Positions 1 to 10,503 of a DNA stretch of 64,000 bases are shown here, piece after piece (the stretch's first letter is position 1; every line of letters starts with the position of its first letter). Source of the DNA: Rhytidiadelphus loreus. Its lineage: Eukaryota > Streptophyta > Bryopsida > Hypnales > Hylocomiaceae. The notes under the pieces are model-generated. The model saw nothing but the letters and a program-made list of their open reading frames with translations, was not told where the DNA came from and ran no database searches. The stretch is from positions 54,913,348 through 54,977,347 of the forward strand of contig OX344764.1 in assembly GCA_947034895.1 (NCBI GenBank), written 5' to 3'. Position numbers and translations under genes: made by a program.

Positions 1-1229
1 ATGGTCTTACTAACGGGCAGAGAGAATAAAGATATGGAAATATTATTCACACATGGATATTTACATCTTGTTAAACTTCCTAGTGGTGTATTTATTTTCC
101 TTCCATTGATGCTACAAGTGATTCTATTTATTCACAGCATATTTAGATAGATTTTTTTTTGCAATGCCTTACACTGACTTAATTTGGTAAGTTGTGGCAC
201 CTTTAATGCTGGGGTTGAGGCTCAACTAACTAACCCTGTTGACATGATATATTGACGATATGAGATCATATGGGGTGGATTTGTTCATTGGACCTTTATT
301 TCCTCATGAGCTGTTTTGCTCCCTTATAAATGGCTTGGCTTCCGCATGTGTAAGCTGACGTGATATGGGATCTAATTTCCCTAACTTCATGATTTGACTA
401 AATTGAAGTTATTCCCTCCTGCTATCACCATATTACTGGGTTCGGGCTGGCAACTTCAGTCTCTCGCATTCTCAGCATTCTCTGCTAGCTACCCATCACT
501 GCAGGCCTATTGCAATTTCAGGATAGCTCAAGTAGATTGAGTTCTTTTTCTCTGTATTCCTTGACTCGAGATTGGAGTTCTGTATCAAGGATGGCTTCGT
601 CACAGTCTACTCCTAACAGTCAGGTTTCGTGGTTTATAATTTGTGGATACAATGCATGGACTTTTATTGGTTTATTTTGTTCTTTTCTAAGTTGTTTTGT
701 GTGAAAACGATGACAAGTGACACAAGGCTGAAGACACCTTGCATACACACTATAACTAACTACTTGTTTGTTGTGGTGTATGGATGCAGGTGAGGCCTTT
801 GTCCTCATAAAACGACTTAGATTCTTATGAATTGGTTTTATTCCTACATGTCTATTTATCCATATTAAGAAAAAAGTTTGTATAGTGAGATGGAGATTTT
901 GTTGGACAAATTATCTTGTTCCAAGCTTATAGATTTATAACTTTTACTTTTACATGAAAAAATGAATACTATCTTATGGTATTTGGCATGTTTAAAAGTT
1001 ATTCTATATTCTTTTTTATATAGAGTGGTATCTATATAAATATTTATTTACATATTTTGACCTTAGATTAACAAGCTAAGGCCTATGAAGGGAATGTCAA
1101 ATTCTTTTGTCCATGGTGTGAAAATCATGTTTAAGAAATTTGCTTGCTTCTGCATAGACAGGAATAGATCAGTGCTCTTGTTACAAGAGGTGTTCCAGAA
1201 AAGCCTTTTTCTTTCTTCATAAAAGACTA
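1..1229. other. Unassigned sequence left of Ty3-1
   Basis: No transposon protein, LTR or RNA gene is recognisable here. A serine-rich open stretch at about 505-620 follows a CACTGCAG acceptor-like site and could be an isolated exon, but nothing else supports a gene. The sequence does not resemble the LTR on the right side of Ty3-1, so the left LTR expected in this interval is missing or replaced. Confidence 0.5.
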
Positions 1230-1241
1230 CCCCCCAAATTG
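1229..1241 (-). other. Polypurine tract of Ty3-1
   Basis: The minus strand reads AATTTGGGGGGTAG just downstream of the integrase stop. A G-rich purine run in this position primes plus-strand DNA synthesis in LTR retrotransposons, and the 3' LTR should start directly after it. The sequence that follows has no TG start and no match to the other LTR. Confidence 0.6.
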
Positions 1242-1261
1242 AAAATGCCGCCCTCGGCATC

Positions 1262-2539
1262 TCAAACAAAATATGGCTTAAGCCGATAACCATTAATCCT
1301 AGTTGGAAGTAAATTGCCCTCAAAATCCTTAAGTTGCAAAGACCCATTAGGATTGACATCTACAACCTCATATGGACCTAACCAATGCATTTGCAATTTT
1401 CCCGGGAATTTGAAAAAACGGCTATCATAAAGCAACACTAAACTCCCAACCTTGAATTCCTTAGGACGCAATTTGGAATCATAATAAGACTTACGCCTAT
1501 TCTGGGTGGCTAGGGTATTTAAATAGGCCTCTCGCCGCTTTTCATCAAGGGCTTCCAAATTGGTTAGCCGCACTTGCAAACTTTCGTCATCTCCCAACTT
1601 GTTTTCGATAGCCACTCTTAGGCTAGGAATTTCAAATTCGATTGGGAGAATGGCCTCTTGGCCGTATACTAATTGGAATGGGGAAAACCCTGTAGTGCCT
1701 TTGTAGGCGGTTCGGTAAGCCCATAAAGCACTCCACAGTTTTTCATCCCAATCTGTTGCTGCACCACTAATAGTCTTAGTTAGGATTTTACACAATATCC
1801 CATTTGTCTTTTCGGTTTGCCCATTAGCACGCGGGTGGTAAGGGGCCGTTTTACGGTGTTTAATTAAAAACCTATTTGTTAATTCCTCGATCGTGGCATT
1901 TAAGAAATGTGTGCCCCGGTCACTAATTAACTCCTTTGGGCACCCAAATCGGGAAATAATGTTTTCATAAAGAAAACGTGCCACCGTTTTTGCATCATCA
2001 TTACGGGTTGCCATAGCCTCGCCCCACTTTGTAGCATACTCTGTTGCTACTAGGATATACTTTTTACGCCCATATTTAGTGGCTGGGGCAATGGGGCCTA
2101 CGAAATCAATTCCCCATTTTTCAAATGGGGCCAATGCCATTAAAGGTATTAACGGCATTGCCGTAGAAGGTGAGGGTCTACCAACCCTTTGGCAAGGATC
2201 GCATGCCTTAGCAAAAGCATGGGCATCCCTAAATAAAGACGGCCACCAATAGCCCGCTAGCAATACCTTTTGTGCTATAGAAATGCCGGCAAAATGGCCA
2301 CCACATGAATCCGAGTGGCAACCTTGCAAAATATCATTAACCTCACTTTTATATATGCATCTTCTAAGAACACCATCTTGACCCAATTTATACAAAGTTT
2401 TATCTAATAGGGTATACGGGCCACTCTTCCTTATAAGGGTTGTTCTTTTTTTAGCACTATAATCATTAGGAATTAAACCGGTAGATAAATAATTAAGAAT
2501 GTCGGCATATTTGATATGGACAATATCGACTTCAAACAA
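1262..2539 (-). CDS. Ty3-1 integrase
   Basis: This 425-residue open frame is the integrase part of pol, which inserts retroelement cDNA into chromosomes. A zinc-binding HHCC region is visible: H75, H82, then CDPC with cysteines 113 and 116. The catalytic triad is intact: D145 (in GIDF), D207 (in SDRG) and E243 (in GQTEKTN), giving exactly D-x35-E. The C-terminal part (residues about 390-425) contains GPYEVVDV and a GSLQLKDFEG stretch typical of the DNA-binding end of Ty3 integrases. No chromodomain follows. It lies in the same strand order after RNase H and ends about 20 bases before the polypurine tract. The domain itself is open, but it is cut off from the rest of pol by upstream lesions, so I treat it as an intact module of a dead element. 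Confidence 0.93.
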   Translation of the reverse strand: MFEVDIVHIKYADILNYLSTGLIPNDYSAKKRTTLIRKSGPYTLLDKTLYKLGQDGVLRRCIYKSEVNDILQGCHSDSCGGHFAGISIAQKVLLAGYWWPSLFRDAHAFAKACDPCQRVGRPSPSTAMPLIPLMALAPFEKWGIDFVGPIAPATKYGRKKYILVATEYATKWGEAMATRNDDAKTVARFLYENIISRFGCPKELISDRGTHFLNATIEELTNRFLIKHRKTAPYHPRANGQTEKTNGILCKILTKTISGAATDWDEKLWSALWAYRTAYKGTTGFSPFQLVYGQEAILPIEFEIPSLRVAIENKLGDDESLQVRLTNLEALDEKRREAYLNTLATQNRRKSYYDSKLRPKEFKVGSLVLLYDSRFFKFPGKLQMHWLGPYEVVDVNPNGSLQLKDFEGNLLPTRINGYRLKPYFV

Positions 2540-2665
2540 ATCCGCGTCAGGGATATCGTCATCGACCGGTGACCCATTTGGATCTAAAGGTTCTTCTAAC
2601 CTAGAAAGGAAATCGGCATTAGAATGTTGTTTACCAGGACGTACAATTATTTCAAAATTAAATTC

Positions 2666-2926
2666 CTATAAAAGCAACACCCATCGTGCTAAGCGGCCAC
2701 TCAACTGGGGTTTGTTAATTACATACTTAAGCGCATCGTGGTCCACATAAAATGTGAACTTATAACCAAGAAGGTAATGGCGGAATTTTTGGACCGCATA
2801 AACCATACCTAACGCCTCTCTTTCCGTAGTAGTGTAATTCTTTTCCGCCGGGATAAATTGGCGACTAGCATAATATATGGGATGATCTCTATTTAACTCA
2901 TCCTTTTGGCTTAAGACACAACCCAT
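2666..2926 (-). pseudogene. Ty3-1 RNase H domain, broken
   Basis: Residues such as YYASRQF, EKNYTTTEREALGMVYA and YVDHDALKYV are the hallmark of Ty3 RNase H, which removes RNA from RNA-DNA hybrids during reverse transcription. The methionine at 2926 is internal; the domain really continues from the RT frame at 2943. A dinucleotide-run frameshift near 2955 (ATATAT) separates them. The frame stops with TAG at 2666, then continues with an ADFLSRLEE tail into integrase, so the stop is a simple nonsense change, probably CAG to TAG. Confidence 0.88.
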
Positions 2927-2942
2927 AGCTATGTTGCTAGCA

Positions 2943-4439
2943 TCAACATATACATGGAATGGTATATATTGTCCAATTAGGAGGCACTAAAATTGGAGCA
3001 GTCATTAGCTTTTGTTTAAGTGTTATAAATGCCTCATCACATTGAGGAGTCCAAATTGGATTTGTGCCAACCTCCAGTTTTTTTAGCAAAGCAGTAAGAG
3101 GTGCAGCTATTTTTGCATAGTTTTCAATAAACCTACGATAATAGCTCACATGTCCCAAAAATCCCCTAACTTGGGTAATGGTAGAAGGTATGGGCAAATT
3201 TGCAATTTTAGACACCTTATCAGGGTCGGTGCTAATGCCCCTTTTACTTACTCTATGGCCTAATAATTTCCCATAAGGGACAACAAATTGACATTTAGCC
3301 GCATTTAATGAAATACCAAATTGGAAACATTTATCAAAACATTTCTTTAATTGTTCGGGATGTTCCAATTTAGTACCAAATACACAAAAATCGTCCAAGA
3401 AAATCTCCACGAATTTCCGGAGATAGTCTTGGAACGCCATTGTGACCACACGTTGAAACGTGGCTGCCCCATTACAAAGACCAAATAACATAACCTTACT
3501 TGCATAAATACCCAAATCGGTAACAAAAGCAGTTTTAGCTTGATCCTCTTTAGCGATTTGGATCTGGTTGTATCCCGAGAACCCGTCCATGAATGAGTAA
3601 CATTCATGACCGGCCACCGTATCTAAAATACTATCAGTAAAAGGTAATGGGAACCCGTCCTTTTTCGTGACGGCATTCAACTTCCTAAAATCCTGACAAA
3701 TTCTAATACGCCCATCTTTCTTGGGAACAATCACAATGGGGCTTACCCATTCGCTATTAGGAGCCGGATATATAAATCCAATATTAATTAATTTTTCTAT
3801 CTCCTCTTTTACTAACAAGGAATACTTTGGGTTAAGACGGTGAGGCCTTTGCCGAATTGGTTTGGCTCCATCTTCAATATCTATATGATGTTGACATATG
3901 CTTGGGGACACTCCCTTGAGGTCCTTATACGACCAAGCAAATGTCTTTGAATTTTCTTTGAAGAATTTAACCCAATTAGCCAATTCGGAAGGACTTAGCC
4001 TATTAGATATTTGTATATTTTTTTCCTCTTCATTAGACCCCAAATTAATGGTTTGAGTATGTTTTTTAGATACATATGAACGAATTGGCATTTCTCCAAA
4101 TTTGTCATCATAAATACCTTCACTATCATTACTTTCTTCCCAATCGGAATCTACACCATAAATTGGTGAATCACTTAACCAATTTTTTATGGCTTTATCC
4201 GAATTGTCATCATCACCACAAGGGATGATATATTCTCCTGGGCCTATTGCCTTGTAATTTTCTATTTTTCCTATTTGTTTTTGATTTTTTATATTAATTT
4301 TATTTGTAGATAATTCTTCCAAATCGGAGTCATATCCAAAATCACTTGTATTTCCCGGTGATTCCCATTGGGTCTCACCATTATACTTAGGAGGATACAT
4401 GGTCATACTCACCATATTATCCCCTTGAAATATTTTCAT
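2943..4439 (-). pseudogene. Ty3-1 reverse transcriptase region of gag-pol
   Basis: The first 160 or so residues are an acidic, poorly conserved linker after protease. RT starts near residue 195 (RQRPHRLNP) and runs through WVSPIVIVPKKDGRIR, FMDGFSGYNQI, the FLDD catalytic motif near residue 345, and the connection region VRGFLGHVSYYRRFI. The last residues go out of frame at 2943, where the RNase H start continues in another frame. The frame is the same as the upstream segment ending at 4494, so the methionine at 4439 is not the natural start. It is translated as part of the gag-pol polyprotein. The catalytic residues are preserved. Confidence 0.92.
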
Positions 4440-4493
4440 TATTCCCTTACCCCAATTATCTTTTACTTTGGCTTGATAAAGCCATGGACGACC

Positions 4494-5924
4494 TTATAGG
4501 ATTGGATAAGAGGAATTTGGGGTATTGGGTTGGAAGACTATATAATCGATAAAATACACCAAACCGGCAATACGCGTTTTGATTTTGGGTAATATGCCCA
4601 AGGGCTTTACCCTACTTTGGTCTGCCATGCGTAAGACCAATTTTGTTTCTTCTAATCCATTTAGGTGGAGGCCTATCATAGTGTCGTGATTCATTAAATT
4701 AACACTAGAACCTCCATCGACTTGGACTCCCGAAATAATAAGACCTTCAATTTCAACGTCTATGACAGGGGCGCCTGGATCAGGACTTAAAGCCACCTCA
4801 TTTACTTGTCTACCTCGTCGTTTAACCAATTTAGACTTTAAAACAGCCCTACAACTTGGAGCAACGCCTAATAATTGCCTAATTGTAATATCGGCTTTAA
4901 CTTGCCCCAAATTGTTAATTATGTCATAAGGATTTGTTGTATTGGTAATGCCAATTTGGTTATTAATTCCTTTGCTCCTACTGGGCGTTTTAGTTAATTT
5001 CCTAATTGGGTTCCCAGTCTTGGCCTTCCCACGAACATCCAATTTGACACTGGATTGCTCAACTGGGCTGTCAGACTCCAACCAAATAGGAGGAATAACC
5101 AAGGGCTCATTAACTGGCCTTGGTACAGGCTCAACCAATTTGGATTGTTCATCATTACTATCCCGAATCGGTTTGTCTATATGGCTTGGTTCAGCCATAA
5201 AACTAACCGGGCCAAATTGGACTGATTTCCCATTTGATTTATGGGTTGACATGATGTTACCAGCTCCAATCTTGCTGGACTGAGCTTCATCCCGATTTGG
5301 TAAATTTAAGGAAGGACCTATATTGGCCTTTAGCTGATCAAGCTGTTTTTCATTCTGAATTGGATTGGACACTGATTTACTTGACTGTCCAACCAATTCG
5401 GAATTAAAATTTAATCCTAATTGATTTTTCTGCTCTAGCAACTGCTGAGCTTCTTTTCGTGTAATTTCTTTTCCTTTTAAAATTTCCAATTCTCCTTGAG
5501 GATTTTCTTTCACAATTTGACCTCTAGTGGAAACTTTTTGTACTAATTTATCTTCTTTAATTGGTAAATTTCCATTTTCCATTTGTACAAGATAAGATGC
5601 CCGGTCTTTATTAGACTTTGGGGCATCATCATCTAATTGGACTATCTTGGGACTATTATCCCTCCTTTTATTACTATAACCCTCTTGATCATTATTCTTA
5701 CGTGGACCATTGCATTCTTCGGCCGTATGGCCGTTTTGATTGCAATTTCCACATAAGGGTACATAATCAACACTAGCCCTTGCGTTGCCACAATTTGAGG
5801 CATAATGTCCCGGTTGATTACATCTAAAGCAAACTATAGCCTTTCCCCTATTTTGATTTCCATTTCCATTTGGAACTTGTCCACCATAAGTAGGAGGACC
5901 TTGGTTCGCATTGCTGTAAGGCAT
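4494..5924 (-). pseudogene. Ty3-1 second zinc-knuckle pair and aspartic protease
   Basis: This part of gag-pol starts inside the polyprotein; the methionine at 5924 is only the first after an upstream stop. Two canonical CCHC knuckles (C-x2-C-x4-H-x4-C) lie at residues 32-45 and 58-71 and would bind RNA. A long low-constraint linker follows. Near residue 400 is VDGGSSVNLM, matching the active-site region of plant Ty3 proteases, which cleave the polyprotein. The frame ends at a TAA (4494) just before GRPWLYQA-type sequence that continues in the same frame, so this is a nonsense mutation. The equivalent codon in Ty3-2 is leucine. The linker contains repeated QIG, QFG and PIW tripeptides. Confidence 0.88.
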
Positions 5925-6116
5925 TTGAGACCACCCTTGGTTATTATTAGTAGGTATTTGGGCTACTCCCCGATTTGGATTGTTATTATACCCACCATTG
6001 TTAAAATTGTTGGGATTAAAATTTGGATTAACATATTGGGGTTGATTATAATTTTGATTATAACTTTGATTAAAATTTCTTTTCTTTGATTTATTACCCC
6101 AATTTGGATTATTCCC

Positions 6117-6530
6117 TTAATAATTATTATCACCTTCCACTTGGTAAACTTGCCCATTTTTATTTTGGGCATGTTGTACCAAACTAGCTTGCATTTTCCG
6201 GCAAGATTCGGTTTCATGTTGCAATCCACAAAATCGACATTTAGGAGGCAAATTAGAAGGAGAGGTACAATCGGGCAACATGTGCCCTTGTCCCCTACAA
6301 TTCGTGCACCATATATGGGCACGATCCTCATTAGGTTGACCCTTCTTTTGTACCGTTTTTGCTAAGTTGACTTGAAGGTGTCCTAATTGTTTTGTTAACT
6401 CTACCAGTTTAGACTCCATTGCCGCATCTCTCTCATTTTGTTGTCCTTGATAAGGAACAACATTTTGACTTATCTTATTTTGCTCTATTGGGATTACGGG
6501 AGCCATTTGGACTGGTGCCAAAGGCATCAC
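6117..6530 (-). pseudogene. Ty3-1 Gag, first zinc-knuckle pair
   Basis: This segment is in frame with the capsid part upstream and with the second knuckle pair downstream. A KLVELTKQLGHLQVNLAK helix, likely coiled coil, precedes the knuckles. C75-C88 forms a canonical CCHC knuckle. C98-C110 forms a variant with only three residues between the second cysteine and the histidine. The same variant is conserved in Ty3-2, so it is not decay. A stop (TAA, 6117) follows, and reading continues in frame into an Asn-rich spacer. The knuckles would bind genomic RNA in the virus-like particle. Confidence 0.88.
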
Positions 6531-6545
6531 ATTTACATAACTAGG

Positions 6546-7898
6546 CTAGACATAGGTAGGCATATTAGCACCACCTATGTCTTCCCTTCTAATACCAATT
6601 TGGTCCAAATAACTGGGTTGGCTTACATTAGGATTTAAATATGTTTCTCCTAAATGGACCTCCTCCCACAATTTGGCTCTTTGAACGGCGGTTGGTAAAT
6701 CGGCCGGACTAATTTCCTTGACAAAAGCCTTAAGTTTAGGTGGGTATAACCCATTTATGAATTGGCGCATGAAATGCGCATCGGGATACTCATTATTTGG
6801 TAACCTAAGCATTATGTCTTCTAGACAGCCATAATAGCTATCTATGCGTTCGCCACTTGCCATATGCAACTCGGCCAATTTTTCAAACATTTTTTCTTGA
6901 TAAGCGGCCGGCCGGAAATGGGCTAAGAATGCTTCACGCAAGCCAGTCCAAGTAGTAAAATGTCCTATTGGCTGTCTTTGGAACCATTTCTTGGCTTGCT
7001 CCATTAACGTACTTGGAAAAATACTTAAAAAATGCGCCTCTGTCCTAGCATTGTTTGCATTACATCGCGTTAGGAATTCATAGAGGTGACTATCGGGATC
7101 ATCGCCCATTCTCCCATAAAAAGTTGGAAACGGCATAAGTGAATAAGGCCTATCTGCCTCATCACCTGGCCGCATTACAACTGGGATTACGTTAGGTAGA
7201 GCTGCCATATTGCTCTTTGACTTACCTATAAAAGATTCCTCACTTGATGTGGAAGAATTATTCAATTTGGAAGACTTTCTTCTATTTTTAAATTCAGTCT
7301 CGTCCAAATTGCGAATTACAACTTCCAAAGTTTGGTCTTGTTGGAAAACGGAAGGGATTTTTACTCTTCCCTGTTCCGTACTCCAAATTGGATTATTCAC
7401 CCAAATAGGATTTTCCTGATGTTCTCCAACTGGGGTGGTCCTACCGTGGAAGGATCCTAATGGGGAATCGATAAAAGGAGCTACTTCAGCCTCTAGCTGG
7501 CTTTCCTTACTAATCTCCAATTCGGTTTCTTCTTCCTCACTCAATTCTCTTGGAGAATCTTGAAGTGATGGAGTATTGGAAACACAAATTGGTTCACAGT
7601 GAAGATGAGGAAGATCGAATCCTGTTCTTACTGTGACATTACTTGTCTTACCTTTTACTAATTGGCTGACTTCTTCCTTAACAATTTTTTCTTTATTAGG
7701 TTTATTCTCTACACCATGGCCACACTCTGGCCTATGTCGTGAATGTCGTCCTAATTGATGGGAACCCTTCCAACTTGGTGAAGCTGGTTCGGATTCGGCT
7801 TTAGAAGTAAATTTGCGTTTTTTATCCGCGGCTCTCTTCTTCGCTCTTTCTTCTCTAGCTTGCTTGCTAATTTCAGAGCTTACGGATGTGCTACTCAT
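6546..7898 (-). pseudogene. Ty3-1 Gag, N-terminal and capsid region
   Basis: The start at 7898 fits: the same MSS/MMS-type N terminus, followed by an Arg/Lys-rich stretch (KKRAADKKRKF, a possible nuclear signal), is found at the start of Ty3-2 Gag. The capsid-like retrotransposon Gag domain covers about residues 250-420 (FPTFYGRMGDDP, KKWFQRQP, LREAFLAHFRP, MRQFINGLYP). Residues 100-230 are acidic and poorly conserved and contain PIW twice (164-166, 170-172). The frame ends with TAG at 6546 where Ty3-2 reads through, so the stop is secondary. The start codon lies 72 bases from the primer site on the minus strand. Confidence 0.9.
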
Positions 7899-7969
7899 TA
7901 GAGTGCAACAAAATCATAAACTCCATTTAAAAGATAAAAGAAGAAAACTTAAAAACCTATTATGACGCC

Positions 7970-7987
7970 TCCCCGGCAACGGCGCCA
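7970..7987 (-). other. Primer binding site, tRNA-Asp(GTC)
   Basis: The minus strand reads TGGCGCCGTTGCCGGGGA, complementary over all 18 bases to the 3' end of plant tRNA-Asp (…TCCCCGGCAACGGCGCCA). It sits three bases inside the LTR edge at 7991, where a primer site belongs. This tRNA is known as the primer of Athila/Tat-type plant Ty3 elements. Confidence 0.95.
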
Positions 7988-7990
7988 AAA

Positions 7991-10100
7991 TGTAGATAAG
8001 CTTTGGACATAATTATTAAATTAAACAAAACCCAAGGCTAATAGTATGATTCGTTCCTAGGGAGGTCTTTTCTAATAGGGATACTTACTACAACGACACT
8101 AAGACGACAAACAAGAGAACAAAACACCCATATACATCATACTTCCAACTAGAATTAACTTAATTACCTCACAATTTGTTAATTAATTCTTTAATTAATT
8201 TATTTTTATTTCATTAATTAATTTTCACTCTCCACTCTTATAACCACCAAGGATTAATTTCACCCCATTTGGCTTGATCTTCAATCTTCAAATTGGATTC
8301 TTTTATCTTTTCACCAAATCGGAATTGGTACTGCTGCTGGTATAGGCTCAGCGGCGATCTCCCAACTTGGCTTGCTGTAACTCCCAGCCTTCTTTCTCCA
8401 ACTTGGTCAAATCACTCTCCAGTAATTTTTGTCTCCAGATAGGATGCAACCAAATCTTCCAACTAGGATTCTTTAACTTTTGCTCTTAATCTTCCATCCT
8501 CACTTGTAATCCTTTCACTTCCGACTTGGACATTTCAACTACTCTTCTACCTTGAAGATTTTTTCTAATTGGATAATTTTCATCCACTCATAACTATCAC
8601 TCGTACGAATTGGATCACTTCTCACAACAATCTGTTATCTCCAATTCGGTAAAACACACAGGACCATAACTCACAAACAACTCCGAACCAAATTGGATCA
8701 TACATTCAATCAGTCATTCTTTTCCAATTCGGCCAAACATCCAAACTGCCAAACTCCAACTTGGCTAACATCACATCAACTTATTAAACATCCAAATTGG
8801 ACTCATGCACCAGCATATAGACCAACAATCAGGAAACACCAATTTGCTTAAATCACATTTTATTAAGCTGAATTGGTGAACATATCACCGTTCAAAATAT
8901 TGTTTCCTAATTGATTCACTCAAAATTAGCTACTGTTTCGTATTCTCCAACTTGGACACTTCAACTTCCACGCCCAATTGGATCTAATCTCTCATAACAT
9001 CTCCATTAAGAACAAACATAAAGATGCTAAATCCCAACTTGCTTCACTGCATCTATTACCAATTTGGCTAAACAACAATCTTGCCCAAACTGGTCCCACT
9101 CCGCAAAGATTTCTTCATCATGCTTCCTTACAATAACACCCCAAATTGGACCTGCATCATCACGCATAACTCCAAATAGGATTTAACCATTCACACAGCC
9201 ATCATTACGATGCTGTCTCTCAACTACCGATTTGGACTTAAGCTCTTCTGCTCCACACTCACAAATATTCCAAATCGGTTCTCTGCAGCAAACCTGCAAT
9301 CACTTACAGCTAATTCAACAGGCTCTGAACTACAAATTAAAACACACCAATTAGGAAGTTAATGTTTCAGCTCCTTCACGAATAATTCCACATTGGATCT
9401 CTGCAGCACACTCCAGCTGCTACTCACTCCGAACTACCAAATCAGACTTCACGCCCACCACTGTGGCCACCAACTTGGCCAAACAAAATTCCACTTTCTC
9501 CACAAAGACCATCACACACGCATTAATGCACACACAACCAATTAGAACTCACTTTCTCAATCACAAGCAAACATGCACAAAACCAAATAGGAAAACATAA
9601 ACGCAGCCATTCCGACTGGGACTCGCACTCGCATCTCTTGCACAGTGGGTGCCTTCCAAATTGGAAAACTCCGCCTTAAAACCTTCAACTCGGCGGTTCC
9701 CTAACCAACTTGGTTATCACCTCAAAAAGCCACAAACTGCCAATTAGGAACCTCAATCATAACCGCAACAAAACTACAAAAGAAAACTTCCCAACTTGGC
9801 ATTCCTTCACGCAAATCCAACTGGGAATTAGCTGCAACCTTAACTACACACCCTAGACCAAATTGGAACACAACTGGAAGACCTCCAGACAAGACCATAC
9901 CAACTCCGATTTGGAACAACACCCAGACTATTCCACTTGGAAGAACAGTCTACAATTCCAACTTGGATCTTACATTCACGACTTCACACGTCACAGCCCA
10001 ACAACTTCCACCATTGTTTCCAAATTGTTTTTTAAACTTCAAAAACTGACCCTCCAAATAGGTTAATACACACTTAACATTGCCAATTTGGAACATCATT
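7991..10100 (-). repeat. 5' LTR of Ty3-1
   Basis: The LTR edge is TG at 7991 next to the primer site. The first 250 bases align with the LTR of Ty3-2 (shared AGTATnA…TTCGTTCC…GGAGGTC…CTAATAGGGAT pattern). The rest is dominated by about 45 copies of a short motif, CCAAnTnGG followed by A or C, at an average spacing near 40 bp. The outer end is not defined; the last clear motif is near 10080-10090, with one more near 10167. Base composition is C-rich and G-poor on the plus strand. Confidence 0.85.
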
Positions 10101-10192
10101 CACACAAAATATAACCAAAATTATGCAAAACACACAAAAATAGACCCAAAATTTTACAAGAAAATATTCCTAATAGGGTATTTACACACATG

Positions 10193-10303
10193 TACCTTCA
10201 TTTCAAGTTTCATAGAAGATGGACACACGATGCAAAAGTTATGAGCAAAAAACCACCTGTCTAAGGTCAAGGGGACAAAAAATAGGACAAGTGTTTCTTG
10301 CAA
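10193..10303 (+). repeat. Remnant of 5' LTR of the copia element
   Basis: About 110 bases here resemble 19341-19448, after the copia coding region. The shared tail is ACAAnTGTTTCTTGCAAT followed by ACCC. A repeated sequence before and after a copia coding region is most simply the ends of its two LTRs. The beginning of this copy is lost where Ty3-1 abuts it. Confidence 0.5.
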
Positions 10304-10503
10304 TCACCCAGGTACACAAATATACGACAAAAAGGTCAAAAATCAAGCCAAAATGTCTAACTATAGCCTTTCAATTATAGGTCCTTCATAAGCTCCTTGA
10401 GAAGACAACCTAGAATCACATTGCAATCTTTAATAATGGATTTGATCCAAGAGGAAACTCTCATGAGAAATATGAGTTTGACATCTGACAGTTAATCAAT
10501 ACT

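Larger units (their letters stand above)
1230..10100 (-). mobile_element. Ty3/gypsy LTR retrotransposon Ty3-1, 3' LTR missing
   Basis: Reading on the minus strand the order is LTR (from about 10100 down to 7991), tRNA-Asp primer site, gag with two pairs of zinc knuckles, protease, RT, RNase H, integrase and a polypurine tract at about 1230-1241. Protease-RT-RH-IN order defines Ty3/gypsy. The tRNA-Asp primer is typical of the plant Athila/Tat branch, so that placement is inference. Gag and pol share one reading frame from 7898 to 2943, broken by in-frame stops ending at 6546, 6117 and 4494, then a frameshift near 2955 and a stop at 2666. The element is dead. The right boundary is approximate, set where the LTR motif pattern fades. 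No target duplication could be paired because the left LTR is not found. Confidence 0.9.

Noticed and set aside
7970..7987. Part of a tRNA-Asp gene.
   Set aside because: Only the 3'-terminal 18 bases match, on the strand and at the place expected of a primer site, without the rest of a tRNA.
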